Assembly (NCBI GenBank): GCA_050953365.1
Contig: JBMNMN010000002.1
Span: 310,001-374,000, forward strand
Source: UBA1426 sp050953365
Lineage (GTDB): Bacteria; Bacillota; Clostridia; Peptostreptococcales; Anaerovoracaceae
Direction: 5' to 3'
DNA length: 64,000 bases
Shown here piece after piece: positions 7,831 through 16,328 of this stretch. Both the position numbers and the translations under genes were made by a program. The notes under the pieces are model-generated. The model saw nothing but the letters and a program-made list of their open reading frames with translations, ran no database searches and had not been told where the DNA came from. Positions within the stretch are counted from its first letter, which is position 1; the number at the start of each line of letters is the position of its first letter.

Positions 7831-7859
7831 ATTATAGTATGCGTAGAAAGCGATTGCAA
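7831..7859 (-). promoter_or_regulatory. Promoter of Crp/Fnr gene
   Basis: Minus strand TTGCAA (7859-7854), 17 bp, TATAAT (7836-7831). Start predicted near 7824. Confidence 0.7.
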
Positions 7860-7865
7860 GATATA

Positions 7866-7883
7866 ACGTTTCAACTAAAACGT
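7866..7883. promoter_or_regulatory. Palindrome upstream of 4Fe-4S gene
   Basis: ACGTTT-N6-AAACGT, a perfect inverted repeat about 30 bp before the 4Fe-4S gene start and just upstream of the divergent promoter. A candidate operator for the neighbouring regulator or another factor. Confidence 0.4.
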
Positions 7884-7914
7884 CGGAAAATAAGAATTAA
7901 TGGAGGAAAAAAAT

Positions 7915-8643
7915 ATGATCAGACAGATTATTAAAATTGATGAGGATCTCTGCAACGGATGCGGACTCTGCGCAGAAGCATGCCATGAGGGGGCTATTGC
8001 CATGATAGACGGAAAAGCAAAGCTGGTCCGAGATGACTATTGTGACGGACTGGGGAATTGCCTGCCCGTTTGCCCCACCGGCGCCATTTCCTTTGAGGAG
8101 AGAGAAGCGGCGCCTTTTGACGAGGAGGCGGTGAAAGCAAGAATGGAGGCCGAGAAGCAGAAGGTTCAGCCTTTGGCATGCGGTTGTCCCGGTACCCATG
8201 CGAGAAGCCTGGCCGAAAGACGTCATACGTCCTCCGCTGCGGCTGAAGCGCCTGTGCAGGCGGCAGCGGCAGCACCTGAGAGCCAGTTAATGCAGTGGCC
8301 GGTGCAGATTAAGCTGGTTCCGGTTAATGCGCCCTACTTTGACAATGCAAATCTGTTGGTTGCGGCAGACTGCGCCGCCTATGCCTATGGCAACTTCCAT
8401 AATGAATTTATGAAAAATAAAGTAACGATTATCGGTTGTCCCAAGTTGGATGCGGGAGATTATGCCGAAAAGCTTACGGCCATCCTTCGGGAGAACAACA
8501 TTAAAAGCGTTACCGTAGCCCGCATGGAAGTTCCCTGTTGTGGCGGTATTGAGCACGCCGTGAAGCAGGCTCTGATGAACTGCGGCAAAATGATTCCGTG
8601 GCAAGTTGTGACCATTTCAACGGATGGTCAGATCCTCGACTAA
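7915..8643 (+). CDS. 4Fe-4S dicluster ferredoxin-like protein
   Basis: 242 residues. The N-terminal ferredoxin domain has one classical cluster motif CNGCGLCAEAC and a second, atypical set CDGLGNCLPVCPTGA (C-x5-C-x3-C). A low-complexity Ala/Pro linker (about 90-125) leads to a C-terminal domain with further cysteines (AADCAAYAY, IIGCPKLD, EVPCCGGIEH) that could bind another cofactor. The ATG at 7915 is chosen over the ATG at 7900 because GGAGG sits 8 nt upstream of it. It is probably an electron carrier or redox enzyme under the divergent Crp/Fnr regulator. The exact reaction is unknown. Confidence 0.8.
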   Translation: MIRQIIKIDEDLCNGCGLCAEACHEGAIAMIDGKAKLVRDDYCDGLGNCLPVCPTGAISFEEREAAPFDEEAVKARMEAEKQKVQPLACGCPGTHARSLAERRHTSSAAAEAPVQAAAAAPESQLMQWPVQIKLVPVNAPYFDNANLLVAADCAAYAYGNFHNEFMKNKVTIIGCPKLDAGDYAEKLTAILRENNIKSVTVARMEVPCCGGIEHAVKQALMNCGKMIPWQVVTISTDGQILD

Positions 8644-8693
8644 GTCGAAATATACAAGAGAAAGAGAGAACCTCCTGTCTCTCCTATCGGCAG

Positions 8694-8727
8694 AAGGCGC
8701 CTGATTGACCGTCAGGCGCCTTTTTTG
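8694..8727 (+). terminator. Terminator after 4Fe-4S gene
   Basis: AAGGCGCCTGA, 7-nt loop, TCAGGCGCCTT and a run of T. A strong GC-rich intrinsic terminator. Confidence 0.88.
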
Positions 8728-8742
8728 TATGGAATTCTTTCG

Positions 8743-8771
8743 TTGCATGCGTCCGGCAATGATGGTAAAAT
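8743..8771 (+). promoter_or_regulatory. Candidate hut operon promoter
   Basis: TTGCAT (8743-8748), 17 bp, TAAAAT (8766-8771). The start near 8778 would leave a leader of about 100 nt before hutH. Confidence 0.5.
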
Positions 8772-8879
8772 TCAAATACATACATATTGGATTATTTTGT
8801 ATAAAACTACCAATTATCGGAATAATGCGGTGCTGAGCTAAAGCGCTAACGAAAAGATGTATTGAAAGAAGGCGAGACA

Positions 8880-10406
8880 ATGAAAAGCATTTCAATTGGT
8901 GAAGGAAAGCTAACTATGGAGGAACTGCTTGCTGTGGCAAGAAACGGAGCAAAAGTCCGGTTATCGAAGGAAGCGGTGGCAGCCATAAGTCAATCTCGGG
9001 ATGTGGTGGAAAAGTGCGTAGATGAGAAAAGAGTTGTCTACGGGCTGACAACAGGTTTTGGAAAGTTCAGCGATGTAACCATTTCTGAACAGGACACCTT
9101 TTTGCTGCAAGAGAACTTGATAATGAGCCATGCGTGCGGTGTGGGAGAACCTTTGCCGGATGAGGTGGTAAGGGCAATGATGCTCTTGCGAATCAATGCT
9201 CTGGCAATCGGCTATTCAGGGGTACGTGTTTCAACGGTTGAAACTCTGATTGAAATGCTGAACAAAGATGTAATACCGGTTGTTCCGTCTAAGGGATCCT
9301 TGGGCGCAAGCGGTGATCTGGTTCCTCTTGCGCATATGTCACTCGTACTCTTGGGAATGGGTGAGGCAAAATACAAGGGAGAAAGAATGACCGGAGAACG
9401 GGCAATGAAAATGGCCGGAATTGCACCGGTAAAACTCACCTCGAAAGAAGGTCTGGCTTTGATCAACGGCACTCCTGCCATGTGTTCTATCGGCGCTCTT
9501 GCCTTGGCAGATGCAGAGATCCTTATGAAGTCTGCCGATGTAATTGCTGCGCTGAGCATGGAGGCTGAATGCGGCATTTCCGATGCTATGGATGAGCGGC
9601 TTCACAGAGTACGGCGCCAGCCGGGACAGATGACTGTAGCGGAAAATATGAGGAGGCTGTTTGAAGGAAGCGAGTATATAAGCCGCCAGGGAGAGAAAAG
9701 AGTGCAGGATGCGTATTCTTTCCGCTGTATTCCTCAGATCCATGGAGCCAGCCGGGACGCTATTGAATATGTAAGAAATGTCGTTCATAATGAACTTAAT
9801 GCTGTAACGGATAACCCCCTTATATTCTCTGACACGGAGGAAGCGCTGTCCGGCGGTAATTTCCATGGTCAATATCTGGCCATCAGCCTGGATGTTCTGG
9901 GCATTGCTCTTGCGGAGCTTGCCAATGTTTCGGAAAGAAGGATAGAGCGCCTTGTAAATCCGGCTTTAAGCGGCCTGCCCGCTTTTTTGGTTAAGCATGG
10001 CGGCCTGAATTCCGGCATGATGATCGCCCAGTATACAGCAGCGGCCTTGGTATCGGAAAACAAAGTTCTGGCCCATCCTGCGTCTGTGGATTCCATACCG
10101 TCGTCGGCGAATCAGGAAGACCATGTAAGCATGGGTATGACGGCTGCAAGAAAAGCGAGAGAGATCCTAAATAATGTGACGAATGTTTTGGCCATTGAAG
10201 TAATGTGCGCGGCTCAGGCATTGGAGTTCCAGGGACATGAAGGACTGTCTCCGGCAGGCCGGGCTGTATATCGTTTGATACGTGAACAGGTTCCTCCCCT
10301 TGAAAAGGATCGGATCCTGTATGTGGATATGCAAAAATGTGCAGAACTGCTTCGTAGCGGGGCAATCTTGCAGGCGGCGGAGTCTGTTGTAGGACCGTTG
10401 CAGTAA
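8880..10406 (+). CDS. hutH: Histidine ammonia-lyase
   Basis: 508 residues, normal length. It converts histidine to trans-urocanate and ammonia using the self-formed MIO group. The Ala-Ser-Gly triad is visible at about residues 143-145 in GSLGASGDLVPLAH. Other family motifs are VYGLTTGFG near residue 53 and SANQEDHVSMG in the C-terminal half. The ATG at 8880 follows GAAGGCGAG, and the open frame upstream begins only at a TTG. First gene of hutH-hutU-ftcD-hutI-fchA. Genes are spaced 17, 1, 24 and 51 nt apart, so they are one transcript. Confidence 0.96.
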   Translation: MKSISIGEGKLTMEELLAVARNGAKVRLSKEAVAAISQSRDVVEKCVDEKRVVYGLTTGFGKFSDVTISEQDTFLLQENLIMSHACGVGEPLPDEVVRAMMLLRINALAIGYSGVRVSTVETLIEMLNKDVIPVVPSKGSLGASGDLVPLAHMSLVLLGMGEAKYKGERMTGERAMKMAGIAPVKLTSKEGLALINGTPAMCSIGALALADAEILMKSADVIAALSMEAECGISDAMDERLHRVRRQPGQMTVAENMRRLFEGSEYISRQGEKRVQDAYSFRCIPQIHGASRDAIEYVRNVVHNELNAVTDNPLIFSDTEEALSGGNFHGQYLAISLDVLGIALAELANVSERRIERLVNPALSGLPAFLVKHGGLNSGMMIAQYTAAALVSENKVLAHPASVDSIPSSANQEDHVSMGMTAARKAREILNNVTNVLAIEVMCAAQALEFQGHEGLSPAGRAVYRLIREQVPPLEKDRILYVDMQKCAELLRSGAILQAAESVVGPLQ

Positions 10407-10423
10407 AGAGGAGGTGAAGGCAA

Positions 10424-12466
10424 TTGCTTGATAATGCGCGCATTGCAAACTCGATGAAGATTTGTCTTGGAGGGGAGTTACCTCCCAGAAAACCTTTTGT
10501 AGAAGGAATAAGGCGAGCTCCTGTCAGGGAGTTTGCCCTGACCGAGGAAGATACCCTGTTGGCGCTAAAAAATGCCCTCCGATATGTACCGCCGGAATGG
10601 CATGAGGAACTGATTCCGGAATTCCTCGAAGAGCTCTTTACGAGAGGCAGGATTTACGGCTATCGTTTCCGTCCTGATGGGCAGATCAAAGGAAAGCCGA
10701 TTGACGAGTATAAGGGGAGATGCATTGAAGGGAAGGCTTTTCAGGTCATGATCGACAACAACCTGGATTTCGATGTGGCGTTGTATCCTTACGAGCTGGT
10801 AACTTACGGAGAGACCGGACAAGTCTGCCAAAACTGGATGCAATACCTTTTAATTAAGAGATACCTGGAAGAGCTTACGGACGAACAAACCCTTGTAGTG
10901 GCATCGGGCCATCCTCTCGGACTGTTTCAATCCCATAAAACCTCACCGAGAGTGATCATTACAAACGGCTTGATGATAGGCCTCTTTGACGATCAGAAAA
11001 ACTGGCACAGGGCGGCGGCTCTCGGCGTGGCAAATTACGGCCAGATGACGGCAGGCGGATGGATGTACATCGGTCCCCAAGGAATCGTCCATGGTACTTT
11101 TAATACGCTGCTAAATGCGGGCAGGTTAAAGCTGGGCATACCCGACGACGGCAACCTGGCCGGCAAGCTTTTTGTGAGCTCCGGCCTGGGAGGAATGAGC
11201 GGAGCCCAAGGAAAGGCGGCTGAAATTGCAGGAGGAGTGGCCATTATCGCGGAAGTGGATTACTCCCGTATAAAGACGCGCCTTGACCAAGGTTGGGTCC
11301 ACGAGATCGCCGAATCACCTGCCAAAGCTTTTGCGAAAGCGGAGAAATATAAGGAAGAAAAGAAGGCTATCGCCATCGCTTTTTACGGTAATATCGTAGA
11401 TCTGTTAGAGTATGCCGACAGGGAAAACATCCACATTGATCTCTTGTCCGACCAGACCTCCTGCCACGCCGTATACGACGGCGGATACTGTCCCCAGGGG
11501 CTGAGCTTTGAAGAAAGAACCCAATTGCTTGCTACAGACCACGAGAAGTTTAAGCAATTGGTGGATGAAACTCTTGTTCGCCACTTCCGGGTTATTAAGA
11601 GGCTCACGGACAAGGGAACCTATTTCTTTGACTACGGAAACAGCTTTATGAAAGCGGTATATGATGCCGGGGTTACGGAAATTTGCCGGAACGGCAGGGA
11701 TGAAATAGACGGCTTCATATTTCCTTCTTATGTGGAGGATATACTGGGACCGAGGCTTTTCGACTACGGATACGGACCTTTTAGGTGGGTCTGCCTTTCG
11801 GGAAAGCCCGAAGATCTGAGACGTACGGATTTGGCTGCAATGGAATGCATCGATCCCAATCGCAGGTACCAGGATCGCGACAATTACAACTGGATTCGTG
11901 ATGCGGAGAAAAACCGGCTGGTAGTCGGCACCCAGGCACGCATCCTTTATCAGGATGCCATAGGCAGAAGGAATATTGCCCTTCGCTTTAACAAGCTGGT
12001 TCGCGACGGCGAATGCGGACCGATTATGCTGGGAAGGGACCATCACGATACGGGAGGTACGGATTCTCCCTTCCGGGAAACCTCCAATATCAAGGACGGC
12101 AGCAACATCATGGCGGATATGGCCACACATGTTTTTGCCGGAAACTGCGCAAGGGGCATGAGCCTGGTTGCGCTGCATAACGGAGGAGGCGTCGGAATTG
12201 GCAAGGCCATCAACGGCGGCTTCGGAATGGTGCTGGACGGAAGTGAAAGAGTGGACGAAATACTAAGAAGCGCCATGCCCTGGGATGTGATGGGCGGCGT
12301 TGCGAGAAGAAGCTGGGCGCGGAATGAAAATGCGGTGGAAGTTTGTATGGAATACAACCGTATGGGAGATGAAAATCACATTACCTTGCCCTTCATAGCA
12401 GAGGATGAAGATAAGCTTAGAGACTATGTCCATCAACAGTACAGTGTGAGACAAAGGAGTGACTGA
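10424..12466 (+). CDS. hutU: Urocanate hydratase (long form)
   Basis: 680 residues, the longer urocanase type found in Clostridia and Fusobacteria rather than the 550-residue enteric form. It hydrates urocanate to imidazolonepropionate with tightly bound NAD+. Conserved stretches are SGHPLGLFQSH, YGQMTAGGWMYIGPQG and SGLGGMSGAQGKAAEIAG (the NAD-binding glycine-rich region), and ISNLSD-like active-site surroundings near DLLSDQTSCH. The start is a TTG at 10424, set by AGGAGG 8-9 nt before it. The next ATG (10454) has no ribosome site. Confidence 0.95.
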   Translation: MLDNARIANSMKICLGGELPPRKPFVEGIRRAPVREFALTEEDTLLALKNALRYVPPEWHEELIPEFLEELFTRGRIYGYRFRPDGQIKGKPIDEYKGRCIEGKAFQVMIDNNLDFDVALYPYELVTYGETGQVCQNWMQYLLIKRYLEELTDEQTLVVASGHPLGLFQSHKTSPRVIITNGLMIGLFDDQKNWHRAAALGVANYGQMTAGGWMYIGPQGIVHGTFNTLLNAGRLKLGIPDDGNLAGKLFVSSGLGGMSGAQGKAAEIAGGVAIIAEVDYSRIKTRLDQGWVHEIAESPAKAFAKAEKYKEEKKAIAIAFYGNIVDLLEYADRENIHIDLLSDQTSCHAVYDGGYCPQGLSFEERTQLLATDHEKFKQLVDETLVRHFRVIKRLTDKGTYFFDYGNSFMKAVYDAGVTEICRNGRDEIDGFIFPSYVEDILGPRLFDYGYGPFRWVCLSGKPEDLRRTDLAAMECIDPNRRYQDRDNYNWIRDAEKNRLVVGTQARILYQDAIGRRNIALRFNKLVRDGECGPIMLGRDHHDTGGTDSPFRETSNIKDGSNIMADMATHVFAGNCARGMSLVALHNGGGVGIGKAINGGFGMVLDGSERVDEILRSAMPWDVMGGVARRSWARNENAVEVCMEYNRMGDENHITLPFIAEDEDKLRDYVHQQYSVRQRSD

Positions 12467-12467
12467 T

Positions 12468-13373
12468 ATGGCAATCAAACGAATCATGGAATGCGTACCC
12501 AACTTCAGTGAGGGCAGAGACCTTTCAAAAGTAGAAAAAATCGCTGATGCTTTCCGAGGGAAGGAAGGCGTAAAGCTGTTGGACTATTCTTCCGATGCGG
12601 ACCACAACCGCAGCGTCATAACGGTGATCGGAGAGCCTGAAGCCCTTGGAGCCGCTGTGGTAGAGGCAATCGGCATCGCCCGGGATCTCATCGATATGAA
12701 TCAGCATGAAGGCCAGCATCCCAGAATGGGGGCGGCTGACGTTGTGCCGTTCATTCCCATTAAAAATGTCACCATGGAAGATGCCATAGCGCTTTCAAAG
12801 GAAGTGGGCAAAGAAGTTGGTGAGAAGTTTGGCATCCCGGTATTCCTTTATGAGAAATCGGCGAGCGCTCCACATAGAGAGAATCTGGCGGATGTACGCA
12901 GAGGCCAGTATGAGGGTCTTGTCGAAAAACTGAAGGATAGCGCGCTTTGGACTCCGGATTACGGCCCGGCGGCGCCTCATCCCACCTTCGGTGCAGTTGC
13001 CATCGGCGCCAGGATGCCTCTTTGCGCTTACAATGTAAATCTGGGCACCGACAATCTGGAGATTGCTACTGCCATTGCGAAGAAGGTACGGTTTCTTGGC
13101 GGCGGGCTTCGCTATTGCAAAGCCATGGGGGTGGAGCTGAAAGAACGGAGGCAAACCCAAGTGTCCATGAACCTGACGGATTACACCAAGACAACTATAT
13201 ACAGCGCCTTCGAAATGGTCAAAATGGAGGCGGCCAGATACGGCGTTCCGGTAGTGGGCAGCGAGGTCATCGGATTAGTTCCTCAGCAGGCGCTCATCGA
13301 CTGTGCGGAATACTATTTGGGGATTGAAAATTTCTCGGCAGATCAAATCATCGAAAATCGGATAATGGAATAA
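12468..13373 (+). CDS. ftcD: Glutamate formimidoyltransferase
   Basis: 301 residues, a stand-alone formiminotransferase domain. It moves the formimino group from N-formimino-glutamate to tetrahydrofolate, releasing glutamate. Motifs are MECVPNFSEGRD at the N-terminus, DHNRSVIT, and HPRMGAADVVPF with the catalytic histidine region. In mammals this domain is fused to the cyclodeaminase; here the partner is encoded separately by fchA. The ATG at 12468 lies 1 nt after the hutU stop, with GGAG 8 nt upstream. Confidence 0.95.
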   Translation: MAIKRIMECVPNFSEGRDLSKVEKIADAFRGKEGVKLLDYSSDADHNRSVITVIGEPEALGAAVVEAIGIARDLIDMNQHEGQHPRMGAADVVPFIPIKNVTMEDAIALSKEVGKEVGEKFGIPVFLYEKSASAPHRENLADVRRGQYEGLVEKLKDSALWTPDYGPAAPHPTFGAVAIGARMPLCAYNVNLGTDNLEIATAIAKKVRFLGGGLRYCKAMGVELKERRQTQVSMNLTDYTKTTIYSAFEMVKMEAARYGVPVVGSEVIGLVPQQALIDCAEYYLGIENFSADQIIENRIME

Positions 13374-13397
13374 GGTAGTCTGGAGGGCAAAAAACAA

Positions 13398-14645
13398 ATG
13401 GCGAAAAGGATATTAGTTCACGCCAGCCAGTTGGTCACCTGTAGCGGTTTTGCCCCTAAGCGGGGCAAGGAGATGCAGGAGCTTCATGTCATTGAAGACG
13501 GGGCTGTATTGATGGAAGACGGTCTGATCGCTGCTGTAGGGACTACCGACGAACTGCTTCCGAATGCCGCAGATGCAGAGGTCCTTGACTGCAGCGGTAA
13601 AGCCGTATTACCGGGCTTTGTGGATTCTCACACCCATTTGATCTTTGCCGGTTATCGGGCGGAAGAATTTTCATGGCGGCTTTCCGGTGTCAGCTACATG
13701 GATATAATGCGGCGGGGAGGCGGCATTAACGCTACCACCATCCCCACAAGGACGGCTACTTTAGAAGAACTGAAGCGGGAAGGACGAAAAAGATTGGCGT
13801 CCATGCTTGCGTTCGGCGTGACTACCGTGGAAGGCAAGAGCGGCTACGGACTGGATCGGGATACGGAGATCAAACAGCTTACAGCCATGAAACAGCTGGA
13901 CCGGGAGCAGCCCGTTGATATTGTAAACACCTTTATGGGGGCCCATGCCCTTCCGGAAGAGTTTAAAGGCAGAACCGATGATTACGTGGACTTCATCATA
14001 AGCGAAGTGCTTCCTGAAGTGGCAAAGCGGGAGCTTGCTCAATTCTGCGATGTCTTTTGCGAAGCCGGTGTTTTTGACATAGAGCAGTCCCGAAAGCTGC
14101 TTCTTGCCGCGAAAAAATACGGAATGGAAATCAAGCTTCATGCGGATGAGATCGTCTCCCTCGGGGGCGCCGAACTGGCTGCGGAATTAGAGGCGGTTTC
14201 TGCGGATCATCTGCTTCAGGCATCGGATGAAGGGATTGTAAGACTGGCTGAAAGAGGCGTTATTGCCACACTGCTGCCAGCTACGGCTTTTAGCTTGAAG
14301 GAGCCTTATGCAAGGGCGAGGAAAATGATTGACAGCGGCTGCGCTGTGGCGCTGGCTACGGATTTTAATCCCGGGAGCTGTTTTACAAACTCCATTCCGC
14401 TGCTCTTTGCTCTCGCTACCATCTATATGGGTATGACTATCGAGGAAGCGGTTACTGCAATGACTATCAACGGCGCCGCCGCATTGAAGCGGGAGAAGCA
14501 AATCGGCAGCATAGATGTGGGAAAGAAGGCGGACCTCATCGTCTTGGAGTTTCCCAGTTATCAGTTCCTGAATTATCACTTTGCGGTGAACATCGTTGAA
14601 AAGGTCATTAAAAACGGCGAGCCGGTATTTGATAAGTACAGGTAG
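13398..14645 (+). CDS. hutI: Imidazolonepropionase
   Basis: 415 residues, amidohydrolase superfamily. It opens imidazolonepropionate to N-formimino-L-glutamate. The metal-binding motif DSHTHLIFAG is near residue 77, with further ligands in KLHADEI and ATDFNPG. The order hutU-ftcD-hutI differs from the chemical order but the set is complete. GGAGG lies 10-12 nt before the ATG. Confidence 0.96.
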   Translation: MAKRILVHASQLVTCSGFAPKRGKEMQELHVIEDGAVLMEDGLIAAVGTTDELLPNAADAEVLDCSGKAVLPGFVDSHTHLIFAGYRAEEFSWRLSGVSYMDIMRRGGGINATTIPTRTATLEELKREGRKRLASMLAFGVTTVEGKSGYGLDRDTEIKQLTAMKQLDREQPVDIVNTFMGAHALPEEFKGRTDDYVDFIISEVLPEVAKRELAQFCDVFCEAGVFDIEQSRKLLLAAKKYGMEIKLHADEIVSLGGAELAAELEAVSADHLLQASDEGIVRLAERGVIATLLPATAFSLKEPYARARKMIDSGCAVALATDFNPGSCFTNSIPLLFALATIYMGMTIEEAVTAMTINGAAALKREKQIGSIDVGKKADLIVLEFPSYQFLNYHFAVNIVEKVIKNGEPVFDKYR

Positions 14646-14696
14646 GCTGACGGTTATTACATTTACAGCAAAACACTATATAGAAAGGCGGATACT

Positions 14697-15314
14697 ATGC
14701 TAAAAGAACGTACGATAGAGCAATTTACGAAAGAACTTGCGGCGGACTCTCCCGTTCCGGGAGGCGGAAGCGCGGCGGCATTGGCCGGAGCAACGGCAGC
14801 CGGTCTCATAGCCATGGTGGCGTCGCTTACCGTAGAAAAAAAGGGCTATGAAGAGCATTGGGCGGAGATGGAGCAAATCCGGAAAGAAATGGAGCAGGCG
14901 AGAGCCTTCTTTCTTGATGCCATGGATGAGGATGCAGGCTCGTATGCGAAGGTAATCGACTGTTTTAAGATGCCCAAAAACACGGAGGAGGAAAAAGCTT
15001 GCCGCATCAATGCCATTCAAGATGCGCTTTATGAAGCGGCTGTCGTGCCTCTGCAAGTGGCAGAGAAGGCGGCTGCTCTTTTCGATTATGCAGGGATCGT
15101 TATTGAAAAAGGAAACAAAAATGCAGCTTCCGATGGGGCTGTTGCGGCTTTAATGGCTCGCGCAGCCACAAGAGGCGCTCTCTTCAATGTTACAATAAAT
15201 GCGGAATCCCTCAAGGATCCGCAAAAAAAAGCAGAGCTTCTGAAACTGGCAGAGAAACTTGAAAAGGAAGCCGACGAGGCGGAAGCAAAAGCTTTGAAGC
15301 AGATGATGCTTTAA
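14697..15314 (+). CDS. fchA: Formimidoyl-THF cyclodeaminase
   Basis: 205 residues, FchA/FTCD C-terminal-domain family. It converts 5-formimino-THF to 5,10-methenyl-THF and ammonia, closing the histidine pathway by feeding the folate pool. The conserved DSPVPGGGSAAALAGATAAG is at the N-terminus, and the rest is alpha-helical with NKNAASDGAVAALMA. Last gene of the hut operon, followed by a bidirectional terminator. Confidence 0.95.
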   Translation: MLKERTIEQFTKELAADSPVPGGGSAAALAGATAAGLIAMVASLTVEKKGYEEHWAEMEQIRKEMEQARAFFLDAMDEDAGSYAKVIDCFKMPKNTEEEKACRINAIQDALYEAAVVPLQVAEKAAALFDYAGIVIEKGNKNAASDGAVAALMARAATRGALFNVTINAESLKDPQKKAELLKLAEKLEKEADEAEAKALKQMML

Positions 15315-15358
15315 GCTGTTTCAAAGATCCATTAAGAGTTTTTTCAGTTGATTAAATG

Positions 15359-15392
15359 AAAACCATCACCCCAAAGAAAGGTGATGGTTTTT
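15359..15392. terminator. Bidirectional terminator fchA / deoD
   Basis: AAAACCATCACC, loop, GGTGATGGTTTTT between convergent genes. A/T tracts on both sides make it work in both directions. Confidence 0.85.
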
Positions 15393-15411
15393 GCGTATCA
15401 TTATGCTTTTC

Positions 15412-16122
15412 TTATGCTACTGCGGCTTCCAGGGCAAGTTTCATCATATCCGTAAAGGATTTTTCACGCTCTTCTGCCGTAAGCTTTCCTCCGGTCACAA
15501 AGTGATCGCTGATGGTTACTATAGTCAAAGCCTTGGCTCCCAGCCGAGCCGCATTCATATAAAGGGCTGCCGCTTCCATTTCCACGGCCATAACGCCTAG
15601 CTTCGCCCATCTCTTCCACCAGTCCGGATCGTCCTCATAGAACACGTCGCAGGAAACGATATTGCCCGCCCGAATAGGAATGTTTTCCCTGTCCGAGGCT
15701 TCCTTTACCTTGATGAGGAGATCATAATCACAGCAGGGCGCAAAATGGCCGGGAAGATTGTAGGTATGTTGCCAATTGGAGTCCGTTGAGGCGCTGAGAC
15801 CTACCACAATGTCCATCAGTTTGATGTCTTCATGGAAGGAGCCGGCGGATCCTACTCGTATCAGATTGCGAACTCCAAACTCCTTGATAAGCTCGTAGCT
15901 GTATATTCCCATGGAGGGCATACCCATGCCCGAGCCCTGCACAGAGACGGGAACGCCTTTATAGGTGCCGGTAAAGCCCAGCATACCGCGAATCTCGTTA
16001 TAGCATCTTGGGTTGTCCAAAAAATTTTCGGCAATAAATTTCGCTCTCAGAGGATCTCCCGGCATCAGTATGGATTCCGCAATATCGCCTTTTTTGGCCG
16101 CGTTGATATGTGCTGTACTCAT
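15412..16122 (-). CDS. deoD: Purine nucleoside phosphorylase DeoD
   Basis: 236 residues, hexameric NP-I family. It cleaves purine (deoxy)nucleosides with phosphate. Motifs are MPGDPLRAKFIAEN, GSGMGMPSMGIYSYEL, RVGSAGSFHEDI, the ribose-binding VEMEAAALY and the catalytic Asp in TISDHFVTGG. AAGGAG upstream sets the ATG. A TATACT -10-like box lies about 60 nt upstream, without a good -35. Confidence 0.95.
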   Translation of the reverse strand: MSTAHINAAKKGDIAESILMPGDPLRAKFIAENFLDNPRCYNEIRGMLGFTGTYKGVPVSVQGSGMGMPSMGIYSYELIKEFGVRNLIRVGSAGSFHEDIKLMDIVVGLSASTDSNWQHTYNLPGHFAPCCDYDLLIKVKEASDRENIPIRAGNIVSCDVFYEDDPDWWKRWAKLGVMAVEMEAAALYMNAARLGAKALTIVTISDHFVTGGKLTAEEREKSFTDMMKLALEAAVA

Positions 16123-16269
16123 ATTACTTTCTCCTTTGTTCCAGTATGTATTTTGATTCCCGAAAACGAACCGTGGTATATAAATAGTATAACATAAATG
16201 GAAGGCATAATATATATTTTGTGGATCCGTTTTCGTGTTACGGCTTACGAGTATAGAAAATAATTATTC

Positions 16270-16298
16270 TTTACGGAACTTACGGGATAGACTATTAT
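16270..16298 (+). promoter_or_regulatory. Promoter of acyl-CoA synthetase gene
   Basis: TTTACG (16270-16275), 17 bp, TATTAT (16293-16298), about 30 nt upstream of the start codon. Confidence 0.55.
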
Positions 16299-16328
16299 AA
16301 AAATAGAAAAATATAAAGGAGTAGGATA

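Noticed and set aside
8778..8879. HutP-type antiterminator in the hutH leader
   Set aside because: No terminator hairpin or repeated NAG triplets could be seen between the promoter and hutH.
11405..12178. Minus-strand open frame of 257 codons
   Set aside because: Antisense to hutU, which is clearly the coding strand.
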